Below, in pieces: positions 35,694 to 44,309 of a stretch of 64,000 nucleotides of DNA (position 1 is the stretch's first letter; every line of letters begins with the position of its first letter). Source of the DNA: a virus; the IMG/VR virus record IMGVR_UViG_3300025508_000006, positions 52,031 to 116,030 of that record; one strand, given 5' to 3'. The position numbers were made by a program, and so were the translations under genes. The notes beneath the pieces were generated by a model. It had not been told where the DNA came from, made no database searches, and saw only the letters and a program-made list of their open reading frames with translations.

Positions 35694-37290
35694 CGGCACT
35701 TCTTATCTCGGTAATCCTAATGTAAAACGTGACGGCGTATTACAACAATGGACTGAGTGGGAAGTCATGGAGTACGCGAGATGCAGTAATGATCCTGCCT
35801 ACTTTGCTCGTACTTACATTAAGATTATATCATTGGATGAAGGTCTTGTAAACTTTAATCTATATGATTATCAAGAAAAGATGTTCGATCACTTCGACAC
35901 AAACAGATTCTCTATTGTACTTGCGTGTAGACAGTCAGGTAAATCTATATCATCAGTTGTATATCTTTTGTGGTATGCACTCTTTCATCCAGAGAAAACT
36001 ATTGCTGTTCTAGCAAACAAAGGAGCAACATCTCGTGAAATGCTTCAACGTATCACACTTGCTCTTGAAAACTTACCGTTCTTTCTGCAACCAGGTTGTA
36101 AAGCACTCAACAAAGGTTCTATTGAATTTTCTAATAATAGTCGAATTATTGCCGCTGCTACTAGCGGGTCTTCTATTCGTGGTATGTCTGTTAATCTGTT
36201 GTTTCTTGATGAGTTTGCTTTCGTTGAACGTGCATCTGAGTTCTACACTTCAACGTACCCAGTCGTCTCTGCGGGTAAAGATACAAAAGTTATCATCACC
36301 TCAACTGCCAATGGAATAGGCAATACATATCACAAAATATGGCAGGGAGCAACACAGGGTGTTAATGAGTATAAAGCATTCACTGTAAACTGGTGGGATG
36401 TACCTGGGCGAGACGACGAGTGGAAGCGACAGACTATTGCGAATACTTCGCAGTTGCAGTTCGACCAAGAATTCGGCAACACCTTCTTTGGAACAGGTGA
36501 TACGCTGATTAATGCTGGTTGTCTATTAGACTTGAGAGCAATTAATCCTATACAGATACTAGAAGGCGGTGATTGCCTCGTATATAAAGAACCTGTAAAA
36601 AGTCACGAATATATCATGACTTGTGATGTAAGTAAGGGAAGAGGACAGGATTATTCTACATTTACTTTAATCGATATTACTACAAGACCTTTTGAGCAGG
36701 TGTGTGTATATCGCAATAATACTATCTCTCCATTACTCTTCCCTGACATTATATATAAATATGCGAAAGTCTACAATGAAGCATATGTAATAGTCGAGTC
36801 AAACGATCAAGGCACTGTAGTGTGTCAGGGTCTGTACCACGACTTAGAGTATGAGAATGTCCATGTCGAATCTGCTACTAAAGCAAATCGAATCGGTGTT
36901 GAGATGACTCGTAAGTCGAAGCGTCTGGGTTGTTCTGCTATCAAAGATATTCTTGAAGAGAACAAATTAGAAATTGTCGATGAGAATACCATCTTCGAGA
37001 TGTCTACATTTACAGCACAGGGACAATCATATGAAGCATCTGATGGTAATCACGATGACTTGATGATGAATCTAGTGATGTTTGGTTACTTTGTATCTAC
37101 TCAGTTCTTTGCAGACATGACAGATATTAACTTAAAGCAGATGATGTTCGAGAATCAGGTTAGACAGATCGAAGATGATATCGTGCCGTTTGGTTTTATT
37201 GACAATGGCGACGATGAAATACATAGAATAGAACAAGCAGAGAATGATAAACACCAACAATGGTCAACATGGGGCGACGAACCATATTGA
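35668..37290 (+). CDS. gp17: gp17 large terminase subunit (packaging ATPase-nuclease)
   Basis: Motor that cuts and pumps DNA into proheads; 540 residues. Walker A CRQSGKS at 87-93, Walker B LLFLDEF with D181/E182, coupling STAN at about 212-215. The C-terminal RNase H-like nuclease starts with MTCDVSKGRGQDY (Asp320) and includes VIVESNDQG and HDDLMMNLVM. A TTG at 35665 extends the frame by one codon, but ATG 35668 has AAAGG at 35657-35661 with a 6-base spacing and is preferred. Confidence 0.92.
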   Translation: MSFQTNLNSGTSYLGNPNVKRDGVLQQWTEWEVMEYARCSNDPAYFARTYIKIISLDEGLVNFNLYDYQEKMFDHFDTNRFSIVLACRQSGKSISSVVYLLWYALFHPEKTIAVLANKGATSREMLQRITLALENLPFFLQPGCKALNKGSIEFSNNSRIIAAATSGSSIRGMSVNLLFLDEFAFVERASEFYTSTYPVVSAGKDTKVIITSTANGIGNTYHKIWQGATQGVNEYKAFTVNWWDVPGRDDEWKRQTIANTSQLQFDQEFGNTFFGTGDTLINAGCLLDLRAINPIQILEGGDCLVYKEPVKSHEYIMTCDVSKGRGQDYSTFTLIDITTRPFEQVCVYRNNTISPLLFPDIIYKYAKVYNEAYVIVESNDQGTVVCQGLYHDLEYENVHVESATKANRIGVEMTRKSKRLGCSAIKDILEENKLEIVDENTIFEMSTFTAQGQSYEASDGNHDDLMMNLVMFGYFVSTQFFADMTDINLKQMMFENQVRQIEDDIVPFGFIDNGDDEIHRIEQAENDKHQQWSTWGDEPY

Positions 37291-37303
37291 AAATAGTGGT
37301 ATG

Positions 37304-37311
37304 TATAAATA
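37304..37311 (+). promoter_or_regulatory. T4-type late promoter upstream of gp18
   Basis: Exact TATAAATA in the 86-base gap between gp17 and gp18, ending 65 bases before the sheath ATG. The leader carries an AAAGGAC ribosome site just before the start. Confidence 0.75.
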
Positions 37312-37376
37312 AAACATTGATATATATTCGTATTATGCATCTCTTATCATATGTTTAACTAATAAAGGACAAGACC

Positions 37377-39131
37377 ATGGCATTTATTCCATCAGAGTCT
37401 CCCAACATTACAGTAAAAGAGTTTGACTTGTCAGGTGTTGTTCCTGCGGTCACCACTTCTACTGGTGCAATTGTTGGTGACTTTAACTGGGGACCTATAG
37501 GCGTACCAACAAAGATTTCAAACGAATCTGAATTGGTAGGTGTTTTCGGATCTCCTACATTAACAGACGAAGGTTCCGCAGTCGATTACTTGACCGCCGG
37601 CGCATTCTTAAAATATTCTAGCGATCTATTTGTTGTGCGTGATGCAACTATTGACGCAAAGAACTCATACGATAGTGACGGCGCTGCTCTTGCTTCACTC
37701 ATTAAAAACGACGACGATTTCTCGACTAGTAAATCCGCTCTTGTCACTGCTGGACATACGTTCATTGGCAAACACGCAGGTATTCTCGGCAATGACATCG
37801 ACATTCAAATTGTAGGCACAAACGACTCAGCATGGGCAGCATTTGATCATGCAGGTTCATTCGATTCGAAACCAGGTACATCTGCTCATGTCGCGGCACG
37901 ATCCGCTGATGGCATTGCCGCTAACGACGAAGTTCACATTGCAGTTGTTGATCGCACTGGTCAATTCTCTGGTGTTGCAGGAACTCTTCTCGAAGCGTTT
38001 TCATTCGTATCTTTAGCAACCGATGCTAGAACTCCTGAAGGCGCATCTAACTTTGCAGTTGATGTAGTCAATGCTGGTTCTGAGTATGTACGATGTGCTT
38101 CACTGCCCGACGAAGTAGCAGCAACACCTACGACTTCTATTCTGCACACTGCTGCCGTGAACGGTTCTCAACTTTTCACTGCACCTGATACTACAGTTCT
38201 TAAAGGTGGTGCAAATAGCGGTACATTCACTACTGCGGAATATACCGGCGTAGATAAAGGATTCAATCTGTTCGCAGATGTAGATACTATTCAAGTAGAT
38301 TTTCTGATTGCTCCTGGACTTGCTGCCTCAGCAGATCAAGTAACAGTCGTAAATGTCTTGACCGGTCTTGCTACTGCACGTAAAGATTGTGTTGTTGTAG
38401 CATCTCCTGCACGTAATGATGTTGTTGGTGTAGCACCTGGTACTATAGTGACAAACACAATTACTACTGCTAACTTGTTTAACGCATCATCTTACCTGAT
38501 TGTGGATAACAACTATCTTAAAGTGTATGACAAGTACAATGATCAGTATGTTTATATTCCTGCGGCATCTTCAACTGCTGGTGTGATGGCACTGACCGAT
38601 GACGTTTCAGCACCTTGGTTCTCTCCTGCAGGCAGTCGTCGTGGTCAATACTACGGTGTAACTAATCTTGCATACACAGCAACTAAAGCACAGCGTGATA
38701 CTCTGTACAAAGCAGGCATTAACCCTATTGTTAATCTGCCAGGACAAGGTATTCTTCTGTATGGCGATAAGACTAAACTAGGTCGTCCATCTGCATTTGA
38801 TCGTATCAACGTCCGTCGTCTGTTCTTAGGCGTAGAACGCGCAATCAAAGCGGCAGCACAGAACGTAATGTTTGAATTCAATGATGAGTTCACTCGTGCT
38901 GAGTTCGTAAACATAATCGAACCTTTCTTGAGAGAGATTAAGGGTCGTAGAGGTATTACTGATTTTAGAGTTGTATGTGACGAAACAAACAACACACCTT
39001 CAGTGATTGACAATAATCAATTTATCGCTTCTGTCTTTATCAAACCAGCACGATCTATCAACTACGTATCTTTGAACTTCGTAGCAGTTAGAACCGGTGT
39101 TGATTTCGATGAAGTAGTCGGTCTGGTATAA
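37377..39131 (+). CDS. gp18: gp18 contractile tail sheath
   Basis: Sheath protein, 584 residues (T4: 659). The N-terminus SPNITVKEFDLSGVVPAV and TSTGAIVGDFNWGPIG are family hallmarks, as are the C-terminal AFDRINVRRLFLGVERAI, FEFNDEFTRAEF and FIKPARSINYVSLNFVAV, which form the conserved domain around the tube. The middle is more variable and would face outward. Own late promoter and strong ribosome site fit a highly expressed gene. Confidence 0.93.
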   Translation: MAFIPSESPNITVKEFDLSGVVPAVTTSTGAIVGDFNWGPIGVPTKISNESELVGVFGSPTLTDEGSAVDYLTAGAFLKYSSDLFVVRDATIDAKNSYDSDGAALASLIKNDDDFSTSKSALVTAGHTFIGKHAGILGNDIDIQIVGTNDSAWAAFDHAGSFDSKPGTSAHVAARSADGIAANDEVHIAVVDRTGQFSGVAGTLLEAFSFVSLATDARTPEGASNFAVDVVNAGSEYVRCASLPDEVAATPTTSILHTAAVNGSQLFTAPDTTVLKGGANSGTFTTAEYTGVDKGFNLFADVDTIQVDFLIAPGLAASADQVTVVNVLTGLATARKDCVVVASPARNDVVGVAPGTIVTNTITTANLFNASSYLIVDNNYLKVYDKYNDQYVYIPAASSTAGVMALTDDVSAPWFSPAGSRRGQYYGVTNLAYTATKAQRDTLYKAGINPIVNLPGQGILLYGDKTKLGRPSAFDRINVRRLFLGVERAIKAAAQNVMFEFNDEFTRAEFVNIIEPFLREIKGRRGITDFRVVCDETNNTPSVIDNNQFIASVFIKPARSINYVSLNFVAVRTGVDFDEVVGLV

Positions 39132-39144
39132 GGGAGAATAGACA

Positions 39145-39672
39145 ATGGCAATTTTAGGCGTAGATGATTTTAAATCGAAACTCAGAGGGGGCGGTGCTCG
39201 TCCCAACCTGTTTAAGACAACCCTTAACTTTCCGGCATATGCTGGGGGTGACGTAGAACTTACGTCATTCCTTTGTAAGTCTGCACAGTTACCACAATCA
39301 AGCATGGCACCTCTTTTGGTACCATTCCGTGGTCGCGAGATGAAGATTGCTGGTGATCGTACATTCGAAGATTGGACAGTAACCATTATTAACGATACTG
39401 ATTTCGATGTTCGTGATGCTTTCGAGCGTTGGATGAACGGTATCAATGCACACCAATCTAACACTGGTCTAGTTAATCCTGTTGATTATCAAGCAGACTT
39501 AATCGTTGATCAGTTGGATCGTAACTCTGACGTGTTAAAGCGTTATCAGTTCAGAGGCGCTTTCCCAACACTTGTAGGACCAATCGCCCTGAGTTATGAC
39601 ACTCGTGACGAAGTTGAAACCTTTGATGTGACATTCTCATATCAGTATTGGGAATCAAATACTACGAGTTAA
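39145..39672 (+). CDS. gp19: gp19 tail tube
   Basis: Inner tube subunit, 175 residues (T4: 163). Motifs: NLFKTTLNFPAYAGG, FLCKSAQLPQSSMAPLLVPF, GREMKIAGDRTFEDWTVTI and a final FDVTFSYQYWES, all typical of the tube beta-barrel. It follows gp18 by 13 bases and ends just before a terminator, so gp18-gp19 form one late unit. Confidence 0.93.
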   Translation: MAILGVDDFKSKLRGGGARPNLFKTTLNFPAYAGGDVELTSFLCKSAQLPQSSMAPLLVPFRGREMKIAGDRTFEDWTVTIINDTDFDVRDAFERWMNGINAHQSNTGLVNPVDYQADLIVDQLDRNSDVLKRYQFRGAFPTLVGPIALSYDTRDEVETFDVTFSYQYWESNTTS

Positions 39673-39678
39673 GATCGT

Positions 39679-39686
39679 ACTAAATA
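39679..39686 (+). promoter_or_regulatory. Variant late promoter (ACTAAATA) next to terminator
   Basis: ACTAAATA ending 48 bases before the gp20 ATG. Initiation about 6 bases downstream would fall inside the left arm of the terminator hairpin at 39690-39709, so transcripts begun here would lack the complete hairpin and read into gp20. Confidence 0.42.
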
Positions 39687-39689
39687 ATA

Positions 39690-39709
39690 GGGAGTGCTTC
39701 GGTGCTCCC
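39690..39709 (+). terminator. Rho-independent terminator after gp19 with UUCG loop
   Basis: Eight-pair stem GGGAGTGC / GTGCTCCC (two G-U pairs) closed by the C(UUCG)G tetraloop, followed by a T-rich run (TCATTATTATTT). This loop class is the commonest in T4-like terminators. Confidence 0.75.
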
Positions 39710-39734
39710 TCATTATTATTTACTAGGAAAGAAT

Positions 39735-41357
39735 ATGGCAGACCAAGACAACAACGCATTAAAACTCTTTGGGTTCGAAATCAAAAGAGCAGGCAAAGCA
39801 AATTCTAATAAAGAGAAGTTGCCCTCTGTCGTGCCTCCAACAGACAATGACGGTGCAGGTTATGTAACTGCTACTGCTGGACACTTTGGTCAGTACGTAA
39901 ACATGGACGGCGACCAGTCTAAAGACAACGCCCAGTTGATCATGCGTTATCGTGGTGTTTCAATGCATCCCGAAGTTGATATGGCAATCGAAGAAATTGT
40001 AAACGAAGGTATTTCATCATCAGAAAACTCATCATCGGTTGAGATTGCACTAGATGATATTGAAGCACCTGACAAAATTAAAGACCAGATTCGCGAGGAG
40101 TTTGATGACATCATTGCGATGCTCAAATTCAACGAGTTAGGTCATGATATATTCAGATCATTCTACGTAGACGGCAGACTCTACTATCATTTGCTTGTTA
40201 ATGAAAGCAACATGAAAGCGGGTATTCAAGAGATACGTAATATTGACAGTGCCAAAGTGCGCAAAGTTAAAGAAGTTAAGTACAAAAAGGACCAGAGGAC
40301 TGGCGTTAAACTCGTTGACACTATTGACGAGTACTACGTATACGAAGACAAACCAGGTAATCAGAACAGCGGCGTTAAACTAGCGACTGATTCTATTGCA
40401 TATGTTACTTCTGGTTTACTTGACGAGTCCAAGAAGAAAGTAGTATCTTATCTTCATAAAGCATTAAAACCCATCAACCAATTGCGTATGATGGAAGACA
40501 GTCTTGTAATCTATAGACTTGCTCGTGCTCCAGAACGTCGAATCTTTTATATTGATGTCGGTAACTTGCCGCGCGGTAAGTCAGAGCAGTACATGAAAGA
40601 CATTATGACACAGTATCGTAATAAGTTAGTTTACGATGCTGACACTGGTCAAATGAAAGATGATCGTAAGCATATGTCTATGCTCGAAGATTTCTGGTTG
40701 CCTCGTCGTGAAGGCGGTCGTGGGACTGAGATTAGTACACTGCCTGGCGGTGAGAATCTTGGACAGATTGATGATGTTATCTACTTTCAGAAGCGTTTGT
40801 ATCGTTCATTGAACGTTCCTGTGAGTCGCTTAGAGCAAGAAGCACAATTCTCATTGGGTCGTAGTACTGAGATTTCACGAGACGAAGTTAAGTTCCAAAA
40901 GTTCATTGATCGTCTGAGACGCAGATTCTCTGGTCTGTTCATGAATATCTTACGCAAGCAGTTATTACTCAAGGGTGTCATTACTGAGCAAGACTGGGAA
41001 GAGTGGAAAGATGACATCTATGTAGATTTCATGAAGGACAACCACTTCACCGAACTAAAGGAAATGGAAATTCTTCGTGAACGTGTTGGTTTAATGAATG
41101 AAGTAACACAGTATGTTGGTGAATACTTCTCTAAAGATTGGGTTATGCGTAATGTACTTCAGTTAAGCGAAGACGATATGAAAGATATGCAAAAAGAAAT
41201 TGACGCTGAAGTTAGCGATGATGAGATTGTTGACAGGCGACCAAGTGCAGAAGACGAGAAAGAAGAACCAGCACCTAAAACACCTGCTCCTAAAGCACCA
41301 GTTGCCGCACCTGCAACGCCAGTTAAGAAAGACATAGATACAACACAAGAAAAGTAA
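39735..41357 (+). CDS. gp20: gp20 portal protein
   Basis: Dodecameric portal vertex that nucleates the prohead and passes DNA; 540 residues (T4: 524). Motifs include MRYRGVSMHPEVDMAIEEI, LYRSLNVPVSRLE followed by FSLGRSTEISRDEVKFQKF, and FRSFYVDGRLYYH. The C-terminal tail is Pro/Ala/Lys-rich (EEPAPKTPAPKAP). An in-frame GTG at 39702 lies within the terminator stem and has no ribosome site; ATG 39735 has AGGAA at 39725-39729. Confidence 0.92.
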   Translation: MADQDNNALKLFGFEIKRAGKANSNKEKLPSVVPPTDNDGAGYVTATAGHFGQYVNMDGDQSKDNAQLIMRYRGVSMHPEVDMAIEEIVNEGISSSENSSSVEIALDDIEAPDKIKDQIREEFDDIIAMLKFNELGHDIFRSFYVDGRLYYHLLVNESNMKAGIQEIRNIDSAKVRKVKEVKYKKDQRTGVKLVDTIDEYYVYEDKPGNQNSGVKLATDSIAYVTSGLLDESKKKVVSYLHKALKPINQLRMMEDSLVIYRLARAPERRIFYIDVGNLPRGKSEQYMKDIMTQYRNKLVYDADTGQMKDDRKHMSMLEDFWLPRREGGRGTEISTLPGGENLGQIDDVIYFQKRLYRSLNVPVSRLEQEAQFSLGRSTEISRDEVKFQKFIDRLRRRFSGLFMNILRKQLLLKGVITEQDWEEWKDDIYVDFMKDNHFTELKEMEILRERVGLMNEVTQYVGEYFSKDWVMRNVLQLSEDDMKDMQKEIDAEVSDDEIVDRRPSAEDEKEEPAPKTPAPKAPVAAPATPVKKDIDTTQEK

Positions 41358-41379
41358 ACGATAAACTTTGGAGAATAGT

Positions 41380-41712
41380 ATGGCAGATGAAGACGTGATT
41401 ATTGATGAAATACAAGCAGAACCTATCGAGACTGGTTCTGAACCTATCGCTGATTTAATTGATGCAATAAAGGCACAAGACTTTAATTCAGCAGAGTCAC
41501 AATTTAATGATTTGATCGGAGACAGACTAGCAGATACTCTGGATCAAGCGAAGTTGAAGATTGCGGACGAAATCTTCAACGCACAGGCAGAGACTTGGGA
41601 AGAAGCGGGCGACGATGAGATTGATGAAGAAGCGGGCGACGATGAGATTGATGCCACCTTTGATGCCACCTTTGATGCCACCTTTGATGCCGTCTTCGCT
41701 GACGAAGTATAA
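41380..41712 (+). CDS. gp67: gp67 prohead core protein with repeat-expanded acidic tail
   Basis: Prohead core component required for head assembly. Residues about 20-70 (IADLIDAIKAQDFNSAESQF, DTLDQAKLKIADEIF) match the T4 gp67 helical region, and it sits between gp20 and the protease as in T4. The acidic tail consists of tandem repeats (EEAGDDEID twice, DATF three times). A TTG at 41368 is in frame, but ATG 41380 has GGAG at 41370-41373 with a 6-base spacing. Length 110 residues against about 80 in T4. Confidence 0.78.
   Translation: MADEDVIIDEIQAEPIETGSEPIADLIDAIKAQDFNSAESQFNDLIGDRLADTLDQAKLKIADEIFNAQAETWEEAGDDEIDEEAGDDEIDATFDATFDATFDAVFADEV
41604..41697 (+). repeat. Tandem repeats in the gp67 tail
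   Basis: A 24-bp unit beginning GAAGCGGGCGACGATGAG occurs twice in a row, then a 12-bp unit GATGCCACCTTT occurs three times with a fourth diverged copy (GATGCCGTCTTC). All are in frame and encode the acidic tail. Confidence 0.88.
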
Positions 41713-41731
41713 ATACTAATAAGTATAAATA
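41708..41731 (+). promoter_or_regulatory. Two late promoter octamers after gp67
   Basis: Exact TATAAATA at 41708-41715 (overlapping the gp67 stop) and again at 41724-41731. The second ends one base before the next ATG, so initiation there would fall inside the coding sequence; the first would give a leader of roughly 12 bases. Confidence 0.6.
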
Positions 41732-41732
41732 A

Positions 41733-42371
41733 ATGCTAGTAGATAAAAAACTTGAAGTGGTCATTGATAAAGCATCAGAGGACCATCTTTATTACGTAAT
41801 GAAGCACAAGGAACTGTTTGCAGATCCTATGCATCTTAGTACTGTTCAGTATATGAATGCTAAGAACATGCGTAATCAAATTAAGTTTAATGAGTTACTG
41901 TATAAGAGATTATTATCATTTGACAGAGAGGGAATATACCTAGATATTGGTGTAGGACCTGCCTTTCTTGAGTTTATTAATAATCAACTAGGTAAGAAGT
42001 TACATTTATCTACAGTAGAGTGGGAAGAACAAGTTGACCACTTTAAGTGTGTACGTGATTCGTGGAAAGTAAACGTCGATTACGAATGCAATGATATACT
42101 AAAAGATGATTTTAAAATACATAATTGTGAAACGTATTATGATTATGTATTACTTCAGAGATTCTTTCCTGTCTATAAGACTTCAGGAACAAAAAGAATT
42201 GATGATGTGCTGACTAAGTTTACACCTTATGCGAAAACCGCAATTATTATCGAGTCTGATACTAATTGGACAAAAGCACAGTGGAAACATCTACTGGCGA
42301 TAAGTAGAGAACGTATTAAAGTGTTCGGTAGTTTTAATATGTTCATCATAGATTTGGAACAGTATAAATGA
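41733..42371 (+). CDS. Putative SAM-dependent methyltransferase-fold protein
   Basis: A 212-residue protein inserted in the head module between gp67 and gp21, where T4 has gene 68. IYLDIGVGPAFLEFI (about 68-82) resembles class I methyltransferase motif I (hhDhGxGxG), and YDYVLLQRFFP resembles motif IV with Asp replaced. A later TAIIIESD strand fits the fold. Substrate is unknown, and activity is uncertain because motif I departs from GxGxG. It ends with a 4-base overlap with the next gene. Confidence 0.5.
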   Translation: MLVDKKLEVVIDKASEDHLYYVMKHKELFADPMHLSTVQYMNAKNMRNQIKFNELLYKRLLSFDREGIYLDIGVGPAFLEFINNQLGKKLHLSTVEWEEQVDHFKCVRDSWKVNVDYECNDILKDDFKIHNCETYYDYVLLQRFFPVYKTSGTKRIDDVLTKFTPYAKTAIIIESDTNWTKAQWKHLLAISRERIKVFGSFNMFIIDLEQYK

Positions 42372-42574
42372 GATCATTCAAAGAAATTAGAGAAGCGAAG
42401 ACTAAGATGCCTCCGGGCGAACACGTCTTCGATAAGAAGGTTGGCAAAGTGAAGGTAATGATTCACAAAGATGCCAAAGGATTTACCGTCTTTATTGATG
42501 GTGAAAAACTCGACACCTATCGTTCGCAGAAAGAAGCGGAAAAGATGGGCGTAGCATTTGCCAAGGAAATGTAA
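42368..42574 (+). CDS. Small conserved protein of the head module
   Basis: A 68-residue basic protein (RSFKEIREAKTKMPPGEHVF, VGKVKVMIHKDAKGFTVFID, QKEAEKMGVAFAKEM) overlapping both neighbours (ATGA upstream, one base with gp21). A predicted beta hairpin and helix of a type often found next to the prohead protease in marine T4-like phages. It may substitute for the core protein gp68; that assignment is positional only. Confidence 0.55.
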   Translation: MRSFKEIREAKTKMPPGEHVFDKKVGKVKVMIHKDAKGFTVFIDGEKLDTYRSQKEAEKMGVAFAKEM

Positions 42575-43233
42575 TGAAACTGATCACTGAATACACAGAG
42601 AATGATGTACAATGCATTGTCGAAAAGAATGCACAAGGTGAGAAGAAGTTTGTCATTGAAGGCATCTTTATGTCGGCAGAACAAAAGAATAGAAATGGTC
42701 GTATTTATCCCAAGCAGATTATGGAACGTGCTGTAGATAAATACGTCAAAGAACAAGTAAGTCAGAAGCGAGCGGTTGGTGAGTTGAATCATCCCGAAGG
42801 TCCGACTGTAAATCTTGATAAAGTTTCACACCTCATTACTGACCTTCAATGGGAAGGTAATGATGTTGTTGGAAAGGCACAAATATTGGATACTCCCATG
42901 GGTAGGATTGTAAAAGGTCTTCTCGAAGGTGGCGTTCAACTAGGTGTGTCAACTCGTGGTATGGGTAGTCTTGAGAATAGAAATGGCGTTATGTACGTTA
43001 AAGATGACTTTATGTTAAATACTGTTGACATCGTACAAGATCCATCGGCACCATCAGCATTTGTTAATGGTATCATGGAGGGCGTTGACTGGGTATGGAA
43101 CAATGGTATCCTCTCTTCTCAAGTAATTGAAAATATGGAGACAGAAATAAGAACTGCTCCGAAAAAGCATCTCTATGAGACGCAGGTTCGGGAGTACAAG
43201 AATTTCCTCTCATTACTCAAGTCAAACTATTAA
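42574..43233 (+). CDS. gp21: gp21 prohead protease
   Basis: Serine protease that matures the prohead by cutting scaffold and capsid proteins; 219 residues (T4: 212). Catalytic His73 in VGELNHPEG and Ser126 in LGVSTRGMG are visible, in the order and spacing of herpes-type assemblins. N-terminal FMSAEQKNRNGRIYP is also conserved. The start overlaps the preceding stop by one base. Confidence 0.9.
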   Translation: MKLITEYTENDVQCIVEKNAQGEKKFVIEGIFMSAEQKNRNGRIYPKQIMERAVDKYVKEQVSQKRAVGELNHPEGPTVNLDKVSHLITDLQWEGNDVVGKAQILDTPMGRIVKGLLEGGVQLGVSTRGMGSLENRNGVMYVKDDFMLNTVDIVQDPSAPSAFVNGIMEGVDWVWNNGILSSQVIENMETEIRTAPKKHLYETQVREYKNFLSLLKSNY

Positions 43234-43244
43234 GGAGTTACAAA

Positions 43245-44291
43245 ATGTCAGAAGTTGATATGAATGTTGAACTTCCTATTGATGAGTCATCATTAGAGGA
43301 AGGAAGTGCTCAACAAATGCCAGTAGGCACCGAAGCAGATGCAATCGCGTCCGTAGATAAAGCAGAAGATGGCGTTAAGTCTAAAGCACCAGCACGTAAG
43401 GGTGATAATACTAAACAAGATCCTGCACCAAAGACCAAAGCAGGTTTGCTAAATGCTATGTATGGTAAGTTATCTTCTATGAAGAAAGCAGACCTAAATG
43501 CACAGTATGAGAAGATGCAAGAAGACTTTGAAGATATGGAAGTTTCAGACGCAGTTGAACTGCCTGAGTTTTCTGTAACTGACGAGTTGAATGATCTTGT
43601 TGAATCAGAGCAAACTTTATCAGATGAGTTTAAAGCGAAAACTGCTGTAATCTTTGACACTGCTATTCGTTCAAAACTTTCAGAAGAAGTTGAAAGAATT
43701 GAAGATGAATACCAATCACGACTTGACGAAGAACTCGAGGCAACTCGCAGTGACCTAGTTGAGAAAGTAGATTCATATCTTAACTACGTAGTTGAGAACT
43801 GGATGACTGAAAATCAGATTGCTGTTGAATCTGGTCTGCGTACTGAAATTGCTGAGAACTTTATGACTAGTCTGAAAGACTTGTTCGTAGAATCTTACAT
43901 CGAAGTACCTGAGTCTAAAGTGAATCTTGTTGACGAACTAGCAGAGCAAGTTTCTGAGTTAGAAGAGAAACTTAATGCTCAAACTGGTTCTGCCATAGCA
44001 ATGTCTGAGCAAGTCGAGACTCTTCAGCGTGAAGCGATTATTCGCGAACATGCCGGCGATCTTGCTGACACTCAGGTTGAGAAGTTAAAAGGTCTAGTTG
44101 AATCACTCGACTTCGAAGATGCTGAATCTTTCGCGCACAAAGTAAAGACTGTTAAAGAGTCCTACTTTAAGAAAGACGTAGCAACTGTTGAAGAAGAAAT
44201 CAACGAAGATTGGACTGCTGAAGAAACTGCACCGGTATCTGGTTCAGTGATGGAACAGTACCTAACCGCAATTAAAAAATCTAACAAGTAA
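43245..44291 (+). CDS. gp22: gp22 prohead scaffolding core
   Basis: Major scaffold, 348 residues (T4: 269). Highly charged, helical and Glu-rich with long coiled-coil segments (e.g. RIEDEYQSRLDEELEATRSD, LVDELAEQVSELEEKL) and an extended acidic/Lys-rich N-terminal stretch (about 1-70) not needed in the T4 form. Located between protease and major capsid protein as in T4. GGAG ribosome site before the ATG. Confidence 0.85.
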   Translation: MSEVDMNVELPIDESSLEEGSAQQMPVGTEADAIASVDKAEDGVKSKAPARKGDNTKQDPAPKTKAGLLNAMYGKLSSMKKADLNAQYEKMQEDFEDMEVSDAVELPEFSVTDELNDLVESEQTLSDEFKAKTAVIFDTAIRSKLSEEVERIEDEYQSRLDEELEATRSDLVEKVDSYLNYVVENWMTENQIAVESGLRTEIAENFMTSLKDLFVESYIEVPESKVNLVDELAEQVSELEEKLNAQTGSAIAMSEQVETLQREAIIREHAGDLADTQVEKLKGLVESLDFEDAESFAHKVKTVKESYFKKDVATVEEEINEDWTAEETAPVSGSVMEQYLTAIKKSNK

Positions 44292-44309
44292 ATACTAGGA
44301 GTATTACAA

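Noticed and set aside
36754-36761. TATAAATA inside gp17
   Set aside because: Deep in coding sequence and over 600 bases from gp18, which has its own octamer; the codons for Ile-Tyr-Lys-Tyr explain it.
39702-39734. GTG start extending gp20 upstream
   Set aside because: It lies within the terminator hairpin, has no ribosome site, and ATG 39735 has AGGAA at the right distance.
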